Shown in pieces: positions 9,468 through 19,594 of a stretch of 64,000 bases of DNA. A model generated the notes under the pieces. That model was not told the origin of the DNA. It did no database searches and worked only from the letters and a program-made list of their open reading frames with translations. Source of the DNA: Cercophora sp. LCS_1 (taxonomy: Eukaryota > Ascomycota > Sordariomycetes > Sordariales > Lasiosphaeriaceae); contig JAPZLL010000004.1 of the NCBI GenBank assembly GCA_036250225.1, positions 1,612,001-1,676,000 of the forward strand, given 5' to 3'. The stretch's first letter is position 1, and every line of letters starts with the position of its first letter. The position numbers and the translations under genes are program-made.

Positions 9468-10846
9468 CTATTTTCCAGATCCGTTGTAGCCAAGGAGATT
9501 CGGCGTGAAGACCCCGGGGTCGCCAACCTTGTTGGGCGTTGCGAGCGCAAGGATCCGCGCCGTCACCTGCTGGTAGCCGCTGAGGTTCTCAAGAGCGATG
9601 AGATACGCAGCGAGACCGGCGACGTGAGGGGAAGCTATCATTCGGCCACGTCAGTAACCAAGTCGCATCTCCCGTGAAACCAATGAGTCACTCACCCATG
9701 CTTGTCCCACTGAGGGTGGCAGTCGCCTTGTTGGTCGGGATCCAGGCGCTCTCAACACCGACGCCAGGGGCAAACAGGTCCACAAGCTTTCCCCAGTTGG
9801 ACCAATACGGGCGCTTGTCGGCAATGTCGGTAGCAGCCACCGTGATGGCGGTTTTCTCAGAGGCGGGAGAGGCAAGAGACAGTCCAACATCGGCGCCGCT
9901 GTTCCCAGCAGCGACAACGACTGTCATTCCCTCGTTGCAAGCGACTGCAACGGCGTTGTTGAGAGCCGGAGAGAACCCACCGCCAAGCGACATGTTCAAG
10001 ACAGCCTTCTTTGGGCCGCCCGGCTGCGCCCTTGCGTCCTTGACGGACCACTGGATCCCGGAGATGACGCCGGACACGGACCCGGAGCCGGAAGAGGAGA
10101 GGACTTTGACCGCGACAGCGGTGGCTGCCTTGGCAACGCCGTACCTTGTTCCCATGGCGGTCGCGGCAACGTGGGTGCCGTGGCCGTTTCCATCGTTGTT
10201 GATGCCGTCGTTGACAAAGTTGGCGCCCCAGACGGCACGGCCGCCAAAGTCGGAGTGGCTGATCATGATGCCAGTGTCCACAATGTAGATGCGGACATTC
10301 TTTCCCGCAGGCGTATTGTGCCAGTAACTCCAGGAATTGGGGGTAGTGGCGTTGGGAGCGCTGCGGTGCGAGATACGGTCGAGACCCCAGGGGGCGGGTG
10401 TCTGCGCCGTCATGGCTCGCTTGCCAGTTTGAACGTGGGGGATCATGCGGGTGTGGTTTACAAAGGTGTCTTTTTCCACGGATTCGACCTAGCAAGTTGG
10501 ATGTCAGACACATTGCCAGTGGAGGATGGGCAATCGTACGTACCAACTCGGAGGAGAGGATTGTCTTCAAGTCCGCCTCAGCGATCTCGGCGGTGTAGCC
10601 AGAGAGGCCTGGGATGTCATACTTCGCCCTGAGACCCTTCTTCTTCCGTTCCTTGGCTTTCTTGTCGACATCCTCCTCGTGTTTCTTCTTCTTGCCCGAA
10701 TCGGCATTGTCTTTGTACTTGACGATATACTGATCGGGGACGACAATGTCGGCGCTCACGTCGGCATTCGAGATGACGACGTCTGCAAGCACGAAAGGGA
10801 GCACCAGGAGGGCCGCGAGGCTGGTGAAGGTAGCAGTGAGTCTCAT
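9468..10846 (-). CDS. secreted subtilisin-like serine protease (S8A, proteinase K type)
   Basis: Exons 10846-10544, 10488-9696 and 9634-9468 give 420 residues. A signal peptide (about residues 1-20) is followed by an I9 propeptide (VPDQYIVKYKD..., with a Lys-rich insertion KKKKHEEDVDKKAKERKKK) and the S8 catalytic domain. The triad is visible: Asp in IVDTGI, His in GHGTHVA, and Ser in GTSMASPHVAG, where the Ser loop is formed across the last intron. The oxyanion Asn lies in AAGNSG. It probably acts outside the cell in protein degradation. The start at 10846 is preferred over an upstream in-frame non-ATG codon because it opens directly with the signal peptide. A TATA-like element lies about 90 bp upstream. 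Confidence 0.93.
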
Positions 10847-11860
10847 GGTTTTGGTCTTGATCCAAGTCAGGATGAGAAGATGAGAAAGCTGGTTGACGAT
10901 CATTCAACAGGTAAGAGGCCGATCTCCGACGCTTATATGTGCACCCAACCGATCCAGTCCTCGGAGTTGATCATGGGGCGGTTTCAAATTTCATCATGTT
11001 GAAGTTGTGAAGCTGACGTTCCAATAAGACAGTCCCAAACTGATATTGGTCATTTCACCGTATCAAGAAGGAAACACAAGGATGGGCGATCAGCAATGAC
11101 ACAATCATACGCTAAAAACCTTGGCTAAATGGATAATACCACGTTATAGCGGCGGCATTCCGCCTTCTCGGTGTCTGCTAACGGCCCTCCCGCCGGAAAG
11201 GTGAAGCTGAGGTGATAGACAGGGCTGAGACATTGGACCCTCTTCGCCTCCCCAGGTTTGGGATTCGTGTAGCCATGAGCCCATGAGGCCGGAAGGGAGT
11301 CGAGGAGCCGACGCTCTCCTCGAGTACCATTAGAGACATCAATCTCGCCGACACACGACAACATCTCGGAGCGGGACGCCTCACGGCAGAATGACACAAC
11401 CAAGACCTGAAGTCAGAACACGAGAGCTCTGAGATTCGTGTCTGAGGACTGAACCGTCGGTAACCCCATTGAGATGTATATTCATTCACAAGGAGTGGGG
11501 GAGATATCGTGTTTGTTGGGTCCTCCTCCGGCATGATCCTTGAACTAGTCGGGGCAGCTTCGGTCACGGAAGAGCGTCTCGGGGCTTTTCCCACGTCACG
11601 CAGCCATATCTGGAGAGCTCACGTACTCAAAGCCGCGAGATGACGCAGCCAAATACTCGTTCTTACGCGGGGGAACATTGGGGCACAAACCAGTATCTTG
11701 AGAGAGGGGGAGACACATGAGTCGATACGGCGAGGATCAAGGCGAGCAAGATTTATCATCAAGGTCTATTACGTATTATACAAGAAATATGATGTGAGGT
11801 AATGTTACAGGTCAAGTCTATCATCTACTCCTCACCAGGGCACCTCCCGGTATCAACACT
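10847..11860. other. intergenic, no confident gene
   Basis: Minus-strand frames at 11125-11403 and 11178-11594 overlap each other. The first could be a terminal exon (an acceptor-like TTCAG precedes it), but no upstream exon with a start or signal peptide was found. Otherwise the region holds the subtilase promoter. Confidence 0.4.
10931..10940 (-). promoter_or_regulatory. TATA-like element of the subtilase gene
   Basis: On the minus strand the sequence reads ACATATAAGC, about 85-94 bp upstream of the subtilase ATG. This is a plausible position for a core promoter TATA box with a short 5' UTR. Confidence 0.45.
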
Positions 11861-12935
11861 CTAATGCCCTTTTCCGCCTCGGCCGGCAGCCTCGGCGTCC
11901 CCGCCCCGGCCTCCATCTCCGCCATCGTTACCTTTACCCTTGCCGTTTCCCTTTCCCTTTCCCTTGCCCTTCCCATCTCTTCCTCGCTTGCCCTTGCCCT
12001 TGCCTTTGCCATCGCCCCGCTTACCCTTACCCTTGCCCTCACCATCACCTTTGCCCTTTCCTCCTCCCTTTCCCTTTCCCTCGCCGTAAGCCTGCATTTC
12101 ACCATCACCCTTGCCTTCTCCTTTGCCTTTACCACCATCAGGATTGCCTCTGTCTTCTCCATCACTTTTACCCTTTCCTTGACCGTTGGCTTTTCCTTCA
12201 CCTTTGCCCTTGCCTTCTCCCTTGCCTTTCCCGCCATCAACGTTGCCACGGTCGTTGCCATCGTCACCGCCCCCAGCACGAGCGTCATCGTTCCCTTTAC
12301 CCTTGCCTTCGCCGTTTGCCTTTCCAGGCATAACGACGGCGACAGGAGGAGCCGCGCCTGGGACACCACCAGCTGGGGCGCCACCACCGGGAGCTGCCGG
12401 CTCATCGGCAGCATCAGGGGCTGCGGCACCAGGTTTGGCGACACCGGGCTCGTTGCCGTTGGGCCCGGCACCATTGTCGTCGGCCAGGTCATTTTCAACA
12501 GCGACAGACTCAGCGACGTCAGGTAAGACCTCATCGGGACCGGCAGCACTGGCATCCGCGGGGCCGGCTTTGACGTCCATGGCAAGGCCTCCTTCCTCAA
12601 GCTGGTCGATGGGTACACAACCCTCGATGAGGGGCTCCTCGTCAGGAGCCACGGTGACATTGGACGGAGCAGCAACACCGGTGCTCAGGGGGATGCTACT
12701 GGATGCAGGAAGCGTAGCAGTGACAATTGTCTCGCTCGCTGCTTGGTTCGTCTCGCCATGCTTGACGAGTGCTCTCCCTGAAGTTCATTGTTAGCTCTGT
12801 GATGGCTGCATCGATCAAGACAGGCGACTTACTTTGATGAGCCTTGACATATCCAGGCCCAAGAAGATGGGCCGATGCAAGATTTCCAACCAAAAGCGCG
12901 GCGACAACGCCAGAGGGAAGCGAAGTGAAATGCAT
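11861..12935 (-). CDS. secreted Gly/Lys-rich repeat protein
   Basis: Exons 12935-12833 and 12777-11861 give 339 residues. The first exon encodes a signal peptide (about residues 1-22, SGVVAALLVGNLASA). Next comes an Ala/Pro/Asp-rich acidic stretch, and the last ~165 residues are dominated by short GKGKGEGKG/GKGKGDG repeats with a Gly/Lys/Glu/Asp composition. The repeat is highly charged, has almost no hydrophobic residues and would be disordered. The intron (GTAAGT...CAG, 55 nt) joins ...HQ to RRALVKHGET in frame. The function is unknown. A role in binding the polyanionic cell wall or matrix is a guess from composition. Confidence 0.65.
11930..12250. repeat. degenerate 6-nt repeat within the Gly/Lys gene
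   Basis: The plus strand is built of CCTTGC/CCTTTC/CCTTCA-type hexamers that encode Gly-Lys and Gly-Glu/Asp pairs on the minus strand. Because the period is a multiple of three, all frames stay open. That explains the long spurious plus-strand frames across the region. Confidence 0.8.
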
Positions 12936-13790
12936 GGTTGCCTGCACCGAAAGACGAACACAAAATGTACAGTCGAAAAAAAAAAAGAATGAGAAACAAC
13001 AGCAGTCAATGCCGTCGATCAGAAAGAAAAGCAACAACAACAGGTGCGCACTAAACACAAATCCCTCTCTCAGCGACAAGAAAAGAGCATAACACAATGT
13101 AAGCTCTCAAAAAAAAGGGAGGAATGCATCGCAACCAAATACCAAGAACTCGCAAAGGCGGAGCTGAAAGGAAAACCATCCCAGTGGATTCAAGTTCGAC
13201 ACTCCAAACCGCCACAGGGGCAGCGCGCAAAAGAAAAGCGCCGCTGCTCAGGCTCAGAGCATGTCTCGGTCCGCTGCATCCAATCAACCAGCCCCCAATG
13301 CGTCTTGCCGCGCGCGGGCAACCCAGGGCAGCTCTCGGGACCCGCTGGAACAAGGGCTGACAGGGCCCAAAACATACGCCTACCCGACCTGGGCAGCAGG
13401 CCAGGATCGTCCCCCACATGGATCGTCGCATCTGGATGCAGGGGACAAGGAGCTGAAACATGAGCAGAAAAAGCTTGTCGCCCTTTAGAAAGCTCACGAT
13501 CGGCCAATTTGTTTGACCACTGCAGAAACATGCGACGAAACGAAAAAGCTTGATTTATTTCTTCTTTTTCTTCTTCTTTTACCGCTCGGATCCATCATGG
13601 CCGGGGTTTTAGGTGAGTGGACCAGTGGAGAGGCAGAGAAGGGGAAGAGGAAAAAAGCACAGCGGCTCGCCCTCGCCCCTTGCCCTGCGACTGCAGTGAA
13701 CCTGAAACCTGAATCAGTGTTCTTTGCTGTGCTGCGCCGAAAAGGGGGAGAGAGGGGAGGGGGCAACAACGACATCATCATCCCTAACCC
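12936..13790. other. intergenic, no gene seen
   Basis: A-rich stretches (for example near 12968-12990 and 13109-13120) lie in the presumed 5' UTR and promoter of the Gly/Lys-repeat gene. Overlapping frames on both strands are low-complexity and are not supported. Confidence 0.45.
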
Positions 13791-14446
13791 TCATTGCCTT
13801 TTGACCGTCACTTTGACTGGGAAATCGACGGGCATACCGCCCTGTTTGCAGCCCCTTCCGAATCCGCCTTCGGTGGTGCACCAGTCCATCGGGAGTTCGC
13901 TCCAGAGTTCGGCTGTCACCAGCGCTGCTCTGTTGACCGTCAGCTACCTATCGTCCGCATCATCATACTGTGTAACTAGGTATCGCATCCCCTCCAACAT
14001 ATGCATCATCTGCCGTTTGCACAGGCGGATGATGCACAGAAAAAAAAAAAAAGAAAAAAAAAAAACACTCACGTATCATCACAACCCCAGCTCTCCTCCA
14101 CCGTCAAGAAATTCAACGTGGCGTCATACTGAAACCGTGACTTATGTCCGCTCCCCTCCGGACCCTCCGGCTCCGTCAGACACGCGTACCACTTGTACGG
14201 ATCGCTGCCGATGCCGTTGGGCGTGAGCGCCACGTCACTTGCGTTGCATCTTGTTGTCGCACCTGTGAGGGGGTTGGAGACGGTGAAGGAGACGGTGGTG
14301 TTTTCCTTGTTGAAGGGGCTGCCGCGGATGATTTCGGCGTTGGCGAGGGTGACTTTCTTGAGGGCGAGGGATTTGGTGAGGCAGTCTGGTTCTGGGGGTG
14401 CTTGGGGGAGGGCGGATGTTAGGGGGATGAATAGGAGGAGGAGCAT
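13791..14446 (-). CDS. small secreted Alt a 1/AA1-like protein
   Basis: Exons 14446-14073 and 13929-13791 give 170 residues. Exon 1 encodes a short signal peptide (LLLLFIPLTSA) and ends at ...EESWGCDDT, where a GTGAGT donor overlaps the apparent stop. Splicing to AACAG at 13930 restores a frame that ends in ...DFPVKVTVKRQ. The product has six cysteines. The pattern of beta-strand segments and a W-x-C before the last intron resembles the Alt a 1/AA1-like fold of fungal secreted proteins. The 143-nt intron is unusual in carrying two runs of 12 or more T just after the donor. The family call is tentative and the splice model needs RNA support. Confidence 0.6.
14041..14065. repeat. poly-A/T tract inside an intron
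   Basis: Two A runs of about 12 are separated by a single G on the plus strand (T runs on the transcribed strand). They lie inside the intron of the Alt a 1-like gene, right after its donor. Slippage-prone tracts of this kind may vary in length between strains. Confidence 0.85.
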
Positions 14447-14841
14447 TGTTGCGTGGCGAGGGCTGATGAGAGTGGCTTGCTGGTCAGGAGTGGGACTGAT
14501 GATGAGGTCGGTGGTCTGAGGGTCTCTGTGTAATGTGAGGTATCATAGACATGTCGTGGATGTCGAAAGTCACGGTAATATGTGCGGCTCCAACGTGCAA
14601 CGGCACTTTGGGTGGCGGCTGTGGATAATCGGGATAAAGTCAACATTACCGAATTGGGCGCCCCCAAGACCGGGACTCAACGTGCTGAGACTACCACCAA
14701 GAAGACGTATATTCGGCCAAAATAGCCGGAGTTGGACAAAATGACGCGCAGTTCTAATGGGGAAATCTATAACCTTCTGCTGTAGAATGCCGAGACTGTA
14801 GCCCCCACCACTTCCCCCGGTTCTGACAGATGACAACCCCC
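14447..14841. other. intergenic, no gene seen
   Basis: Presumed promoter of the Alt a 1-like gene and the 3' flank of the GH18 gene. No convincing frame is present. Confidence 0.5.
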
Positions 14842-15960
14842 TCATGCGTTGACCATGGCGAAATAGTCTATATTCTTCCCCATTGGTGGGGCTGCGACAA
14901 AGCTGTGGTGGATTGGATTGTCGCTTTGCACGGGTCTGACGCTCTTATACCACTTCCTATCCAGCTCCTCGGCATCCTCTCTGGTGATCCTGAGTTCGGG
15001 AACCAAGTTGGGTCGGAGGATGGCCGTCATGACCCGCGCCCACTCCCACGGCTGCTCCAGCCCCCCAGGATGGCTGTTGAAATACTCCCAGCCCATAATG
15101 CCGCCAATCTGACCGTACTTGCCGCGAAGGGTTGAGATGGTCGTGTTTAGTTGGTCATATCTCACAAAGCCCCCTCCATTCTCGGAAGCCGTGACCTGCC
15201 CAATCACAATCTTGTGCGTGTCCCAGCCGGCCATCATGACTTGGTCATACGAGGTAGTTGTACCCAGCCAACCGAACCCATTGTAGAACTGGCCACTCCA
15301 AAAGTCGACGTTGTGGCCCTCGGCAAGATCCAGGCGCACGTAGCTGAACCCGCTCAGGTTGGAACCGCCATAGAACGCCGTTGCAACCGGGGACAGGGTG
15401 ATGATAAAGTCCGGCCCAAAGTCTTTTCGCAGCCTGCGGATGATACGGATGATGCCATCGAGACTCATGGGCTGTTCCACGTCCAGATCCATACCCTGAA
15501 GGCCGTACTCGACAATGGCGTCATGCAGTTGACTGTAGTAGAACTCGAATGCACTCGTATCGCCATCGAGCGTCCTCTTGGTCCATGAACCGGCTGCCGC
15601 GCCGCCGATCATGCCCATCACCTTCACTCCCGAAGCCTTGACGATCTGTGTCTCGGCCCAGAGCGTGCTGAAGATGGGGTGGTGGGGCACGTAGTCGTTG
15701 AGGGTCAGGTTCATGCCCTCGTTGATGTGAAAGGAGCACACAATCAGATGCGTCAGGGCGATATGCTTCTCAGTGATGAGGGGGAGCATCGAAATGGGCC
15801 TGAGCTGTTTATCGTGGGTGGTCTGGAAGTAGAGAACCAGCCGCGGTACATCCGCAGGGATCCGCTGTGGCTTGGGTTTGGTGACATCTCGTGGCAGAAC
15901 GGTAGCCCATGAGATAGATGCCAACAGGGACAAACAGCCGATAATGGACCCGAGCCTCAT
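14842..15960 (-). CDS. secreted GH18 chitinase/endo-beta-N-acetylglucosaminidase-like enzyme
   Basis: Single exon of 372 residues. A signal peptide (about residues 1-20, IIGCLSLLASISWA) is followed by a TIM-barrel with the GH18 signatures. The beta-3 strand carries a GGAAAGSW-like version of SxGG, and the catalytic DxxDxDxE is seen as GMDLDVE at about residues 157-162, with Glu162 as acid/base. The product would act on chitin or on GlcNAc-GlcNAc in N-glycans, and the compact length fits the short GH18 group that includes endo-N-acetylglucosaminidases. The ATG at 15960 was chosen over an earlier in-frame codon because it places the signal peptide at the N-terminus. Confidence 0.85.
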   Translation of the reverse strand: MRLGSIIGCLSLLASISWATVLPRDVTKPKPQRIPADVPRLVLYFQTTHDKQLRPISMLPLITEKHIALTHLIVCSFHINEGMNLTLNDYVPHHPIFSTLWAETQIVKASGVKVMGMIGGAAAGSWTKRTLDGDTSAFEFYYSQLHDAIVEYGLQGMDLDVEQPMSLDGIIRIIRRLRKDFGPDFIITLSPVATAFYGGSNLSGFSYVRLDLAEGHNVDFWSGQFYNGFGWLGTTTSYDQVMMAGWDTHKIVIGQVTASENGGGFVRYDQLNTTISTLRGKYGQIGGIMGWEYFNSHPGGLEQPWEWARVMTAILRPNLVPELRITREDAEELDRKWYKSVRPVQSDNPIHHSFVAAPPMGKNIDYFAMVNA

Positions 15961-17694
15961 ATTGTGCTGGGAGGGACACTGAGTCCCTTGGCCGTGCGAC
16001 TGACGAGTGTCAAGCAGGGAGAGGGCCCCGACCGGGACGGTGCGAACCGACAAAAAAAAATACTGCGATACGAGAAAATGGCTCGGATGTCCGGTCCCAC
16101 GCCATATCGCGGGTTCGGCGGGGACTCCAGGAGCTTATAAAAGCCACAGAGTGAGACCAGTGCCATTCAGCATCGTATCGAATGGAGCCTTCACCAATTG
16201 GGAGGATGCTCATATCGTTGTCAATTTCTGCAAATGAGAAAATGACCTGCTGATGCCATGCTGAAGTGTTTCTCTCACAGCAAGTCTATTTGTAGAATTC
16301 GAAGATGATGTGAATTTAGGGCAGGTGTTGAGTACTCGGTGTTGCGCCATCACCTGGGAAAAGACTCCATGGTGGGTGGGTGTTTGACGACCGTTTGGCA
16401 TGCGGGGCCTTCAACGCGGAATGTGGTGGCGTTTGAGTCGAGCACGCATTGTTTCCAGTGAAACCGGGCGTGCCACCATGGTTGCTGTCGTGCGAAGCAT
16501 CTCAGTTTAAATTACGATAAGATAGATTGCAAGGGGACCGCCCGACGTTGGTGCTTGTCATTCGGGCAGGTTGAGGTATGACCTCAGACCTCGTTGGGAA
16601 GGAGGAAGTTTTTGGTGGGTCATGGGCGCTCAGCTGCGCTGCCACAGCCAGCTGAGGCGCTATCCCAAAGAGGATGCTGCTGAGGTCAGCTGGGAGTGAC
16701 TCTAACTCTCAGTTGGGTCGAAGCCTGCAACAAGAAAAGTAAAAGCGCAAACATTCAAACTCACTGACCCCTCTTTGATGGTCCCCGCTGGTCATCTTGT
16801 AGGCTAACAGTAATTTCAATAATATTAATCAGGTAGGTACTGCTTCAAAAGGGGTTTTGAGCATGTTTTCATAACCCGGGAATATTGGGCACGTCCGGTT
16901 TCCCCTGAGGAGCACCCTTCCGGATTGAGTTTATTGTACAGACAGGACGTGCACAAATCAAGAACAAGGAATGATCTAGATCTTGGCACTGCACGCCATC
17001 TTTCAACGTCGCCTGAGCCCTTGACTGTTTGCTGCCCTCACTCTTCAACCCAAGGCATCAGATGGTAACCAACTTTTCCAAGTGCTTGTTTGCTCTTTGC
17101 AAGTGAAACCATGGCATTTTCTTTCAAATTAGCACTTGGGACCTTAATCCATTCGATTGGAACGACGCGCCAGATCACGCCCCAAACAGCTCCCGGCCGA
17201 CCTGGTCAACAAAGGAAACAGAAGGTGCATTGCATCAGGGGTAAAGGGAGGCTACTGCCATGTTTTTTTGTCACCAATGCCCACTACCTGCCATTGGCAT
17301 TCTTTGAGAAGTAATTCCGACTACCTTTGGCCTGGCCTCAGATAAATGCACGATGCGGGTGGCCTATTGCCTGTGCTGATGTTGGCAGTGTGACCTCCAT
17401 TGTCGCGATCGAGCCCAATATTCGAGCCGTTTGTATGTTAGCGGAATGTCTGCTGAGGCGTTGGGCTAAGCACTCTTTGTTGTCTCCATCCACGAATGGC
17501 TTGCCTGCGCCTCCGATCCCGAGATGAGACACCTTAGGCAAGATTTGGAGGCTATAAGTTGCCCATCAGCGTCCTGGACCAGAACCATCTTTCTCTCTCT
17601 AGCTCATCAGCTTCGCAGGCAACTCGTTCCCCATCACATCAACGACTTGCCAACTGACAAACCCTGCCATCTCGTCTAACGACTCATCGCCACC
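15961..17694. other. long divergent intergenic region, no gene seen
   Basis: 1.7 kb separates the divergent GH18 gene and the gene starting at 17695. Short frames near 17090-17540 have no protein-like features. The stretch should contain both promoters. The 17.55-17.69 kb part is C/T-rich, as is usual for fungal 5' UTRs. Confidence 0.5.
16134..16141 (-). promoter_or_regulatory. TATA-like element of the GH18 gene
   Basis: TTTATAAG on the minus strand, about 175 bp upstream of the GH18 ATG. Confidence 0.4.
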
Positions 17695-19137
17695 ATGGAG
17701 TTGATCAACAAATTCATCCCTCCTCTTGTCTTCACCCAGACCACGAAGCGGGTTGCCTTCCACTGGGCTGCGGGTGGCATTGCCCACTCTGACCGCCACG
17801 TCAATCCCTTCCGCACCGCTGAGACCGGCCACTTTGCCATCTACGCCGACCTCACCACCGGCGATGGCCCTCTTGTGATCGCCCTCACCTTTGAGGAGAA
17901 GGATCTCGTCGTCCTGGGCAAGCAGGTGTTCTACCACTACTTCGACTCGACCGATCACTTTTGGCTCAAGGACGGCCATCTCGAGTTCCACCTCCAGAAC
18001 TATGTCACCGTCCCGGACGACGAGGCCTACAAGGCACTCATCGGCGTCCACGTCCACTTTGACAGCGTCGAGCTGACCAACGTCATCTTCAAGCTGTTGC
18101 AGCAGCATCGCGCCAAGGACCCTCACTTCCGCGTCAACGAGCTCCCCAACGATATCCGCGACCTCGTCTACTACAATCTCCGCGCTTCGTTGGTTGAGCT
18201 TCCCGTCCCCAAGAAGCTTGGTGCCCTCGGCCAGTGGCAGGGTCGCTATGCCGCCGGCACCCCGCAGTCCATGCCCTACATTGAGAGCATCTACCGCAAC
18301 CACCGCGTCGCCGAGTGGGAGCTTCGCGACAAGCAGATGGAGAAGGATCGGATTGCCTATCTGAAGGCGACTACCGCTCCCATCCACGCCGGCCACTGGG
18401 ATCTCTACAAGTCGGCCGAGGAGTATCCCTGGGGTATTTCGAAGTCCGTCTCGACCGTCCCCTCGCGCCGCGACTCGGAGCTGCAGACAGCCATCTCGGT
18501 TCCCCTTCCCCAGACAACTCCAGCTCCGGAGAGGCTCACGTCGGTCGGCAAGAGCCCCAAGATTGGTATCCCGGCTCCCCTCCCTTCCCCGCCCAGCTCG
18601 GGTTCGACTGCCAACAACAAGAGCGAAAGGGAGAACGTATCGCCCACCAACCTGCTCAACCGCCAGCCCCTCAGCCCGCTTGCGATTGACACTACTCCCC
18701 GCCCCAAGCCTCTCAACCGTGAGGTTTCCCCTACCAACCCCGTCGGTGCGGCCAAAAAGCTGACCACCACCATCACCGACGGCACTTTTCTGGTCACGGA
18801 TGAAAAGAACGCTGAGATTGGTACTGTTAACCTCGACCGGTATGCCGCACCACCGCGTCATTGACGTGATATGACGCTAACAGTTAGAAACAGCGGCGCT
18901 TCCATGTCCTTCTCGCCTGGCTTTGGTGCCAAGAAGCTCAGCACTCTCTCTCTTTCCAAGCAGTTGGCTGCTTTGGAGGGCCTCAGCCCGTCTTCGCGGC
19001 GTCTCTTGTCTTCTCAAGGCGCGCCGTCGCTGAGCAAGATGAAGTACATGAGATCGCTGGCCGAGGACCTCGAGGTCCAGCAGTCTGACCATGACTTTGT
19101 CATTGCGGCTGACAATGAGGAGGAGGACACCGACTAG
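17695..19137 (+). CDS. conserved fungal protein of unknown function
   Basis: Exons 17695-18839 and 18894-19137 give 462 residues, joined in frame across a GTATGC...CAG intron of 54 nt. Residues 1-240 look like a compact soluble domain (a MELINKFIPPLVF start, then regular alternation of hydrophobic and charged residues). Residues 240-400 are Pro/Ser-rich with many SP/TP sites. The C-terminus is basic, then ends in an acidic EEEDTD tail. There is no signal peptide or membrane segment, so it is probably cytosolic or nuclear. Strong codon bias (C-ending codons) suggests good expression. I do not recognise the family. The SP/TP density suggests phosphorylation by proline-directed kinases. Confidence 0.75.
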
Positions 19138-19594
19138 GCTCTTGACGGTTATTTAAAACATTTCGGCTTGCTAGACGATGACGTTAACTCTGTGGCGATG
19201 TCTGGATGAGTCCGCAGTTGTCGGGACAAAGTGAGTGACAGTATGGACAAGCTTTTGTAAACCACTTTGCGAGATGGTCCCGGACACGAAACCTGTGACA
19301 CTTCATTAGACAGAGGTTTGTTTACATAGAGAAAAGAGGGGTAGGAACAACAGCAGAGACTTACCCCACAAGCTTCCTTGGTCTCTCCGTTGTGCGCCAC
19401 CTGCTAACCATCACACAAGCCTGACACACATCACAGAGTCATGTTCCAGTCTAACTCTTAGCCTCGCACTAACCACCTCCCACGCCCGTCCTCCCCTGCC
19501 TCCCCTCCCGGCTTCCTCCCCTTCTTCTCCTTTCTTCATCATCCATCGTCTGCTCCCTCCCCAACACCCACCGAACCAAACCGCAACTTCAAAA
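19138..19594. other. intergenic, promoter of the FAD monooxygenase
   Basis: 3' flank of the previous gene, then a C/T-rich run (19480-19590) just before the ATG at 19595, typical of a fungal core promoter and 5' UTR. No gene is seen. Confidence 0.5.

Noticed and set aside
11125..11594. Possible terminal exon(s) of a small gene
   Set aside because: An acceptor-like site exists, but no upstream exon with a start codon could be joined in frame.
11864..12526. Plus-strand 220-codon frame rich in Ala/Leu/Phe, looking like a membrane protein
   Set aside because: It is the antisense reading of the Gly/Lys hexamer repeat of the minus-strand gene. The repeat period keeps all frames open.
13051..13497. 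148-codon minus-strand frame and overlapping plus-strand frames
   Set aside because: Low-complexity, mutually overlapping and without signal peptide or domains.
17599..18861. 420-codon minus-strand frame
   Set aside because: Antisense shadow of the strongly codon-biased gene at 17695-19137.
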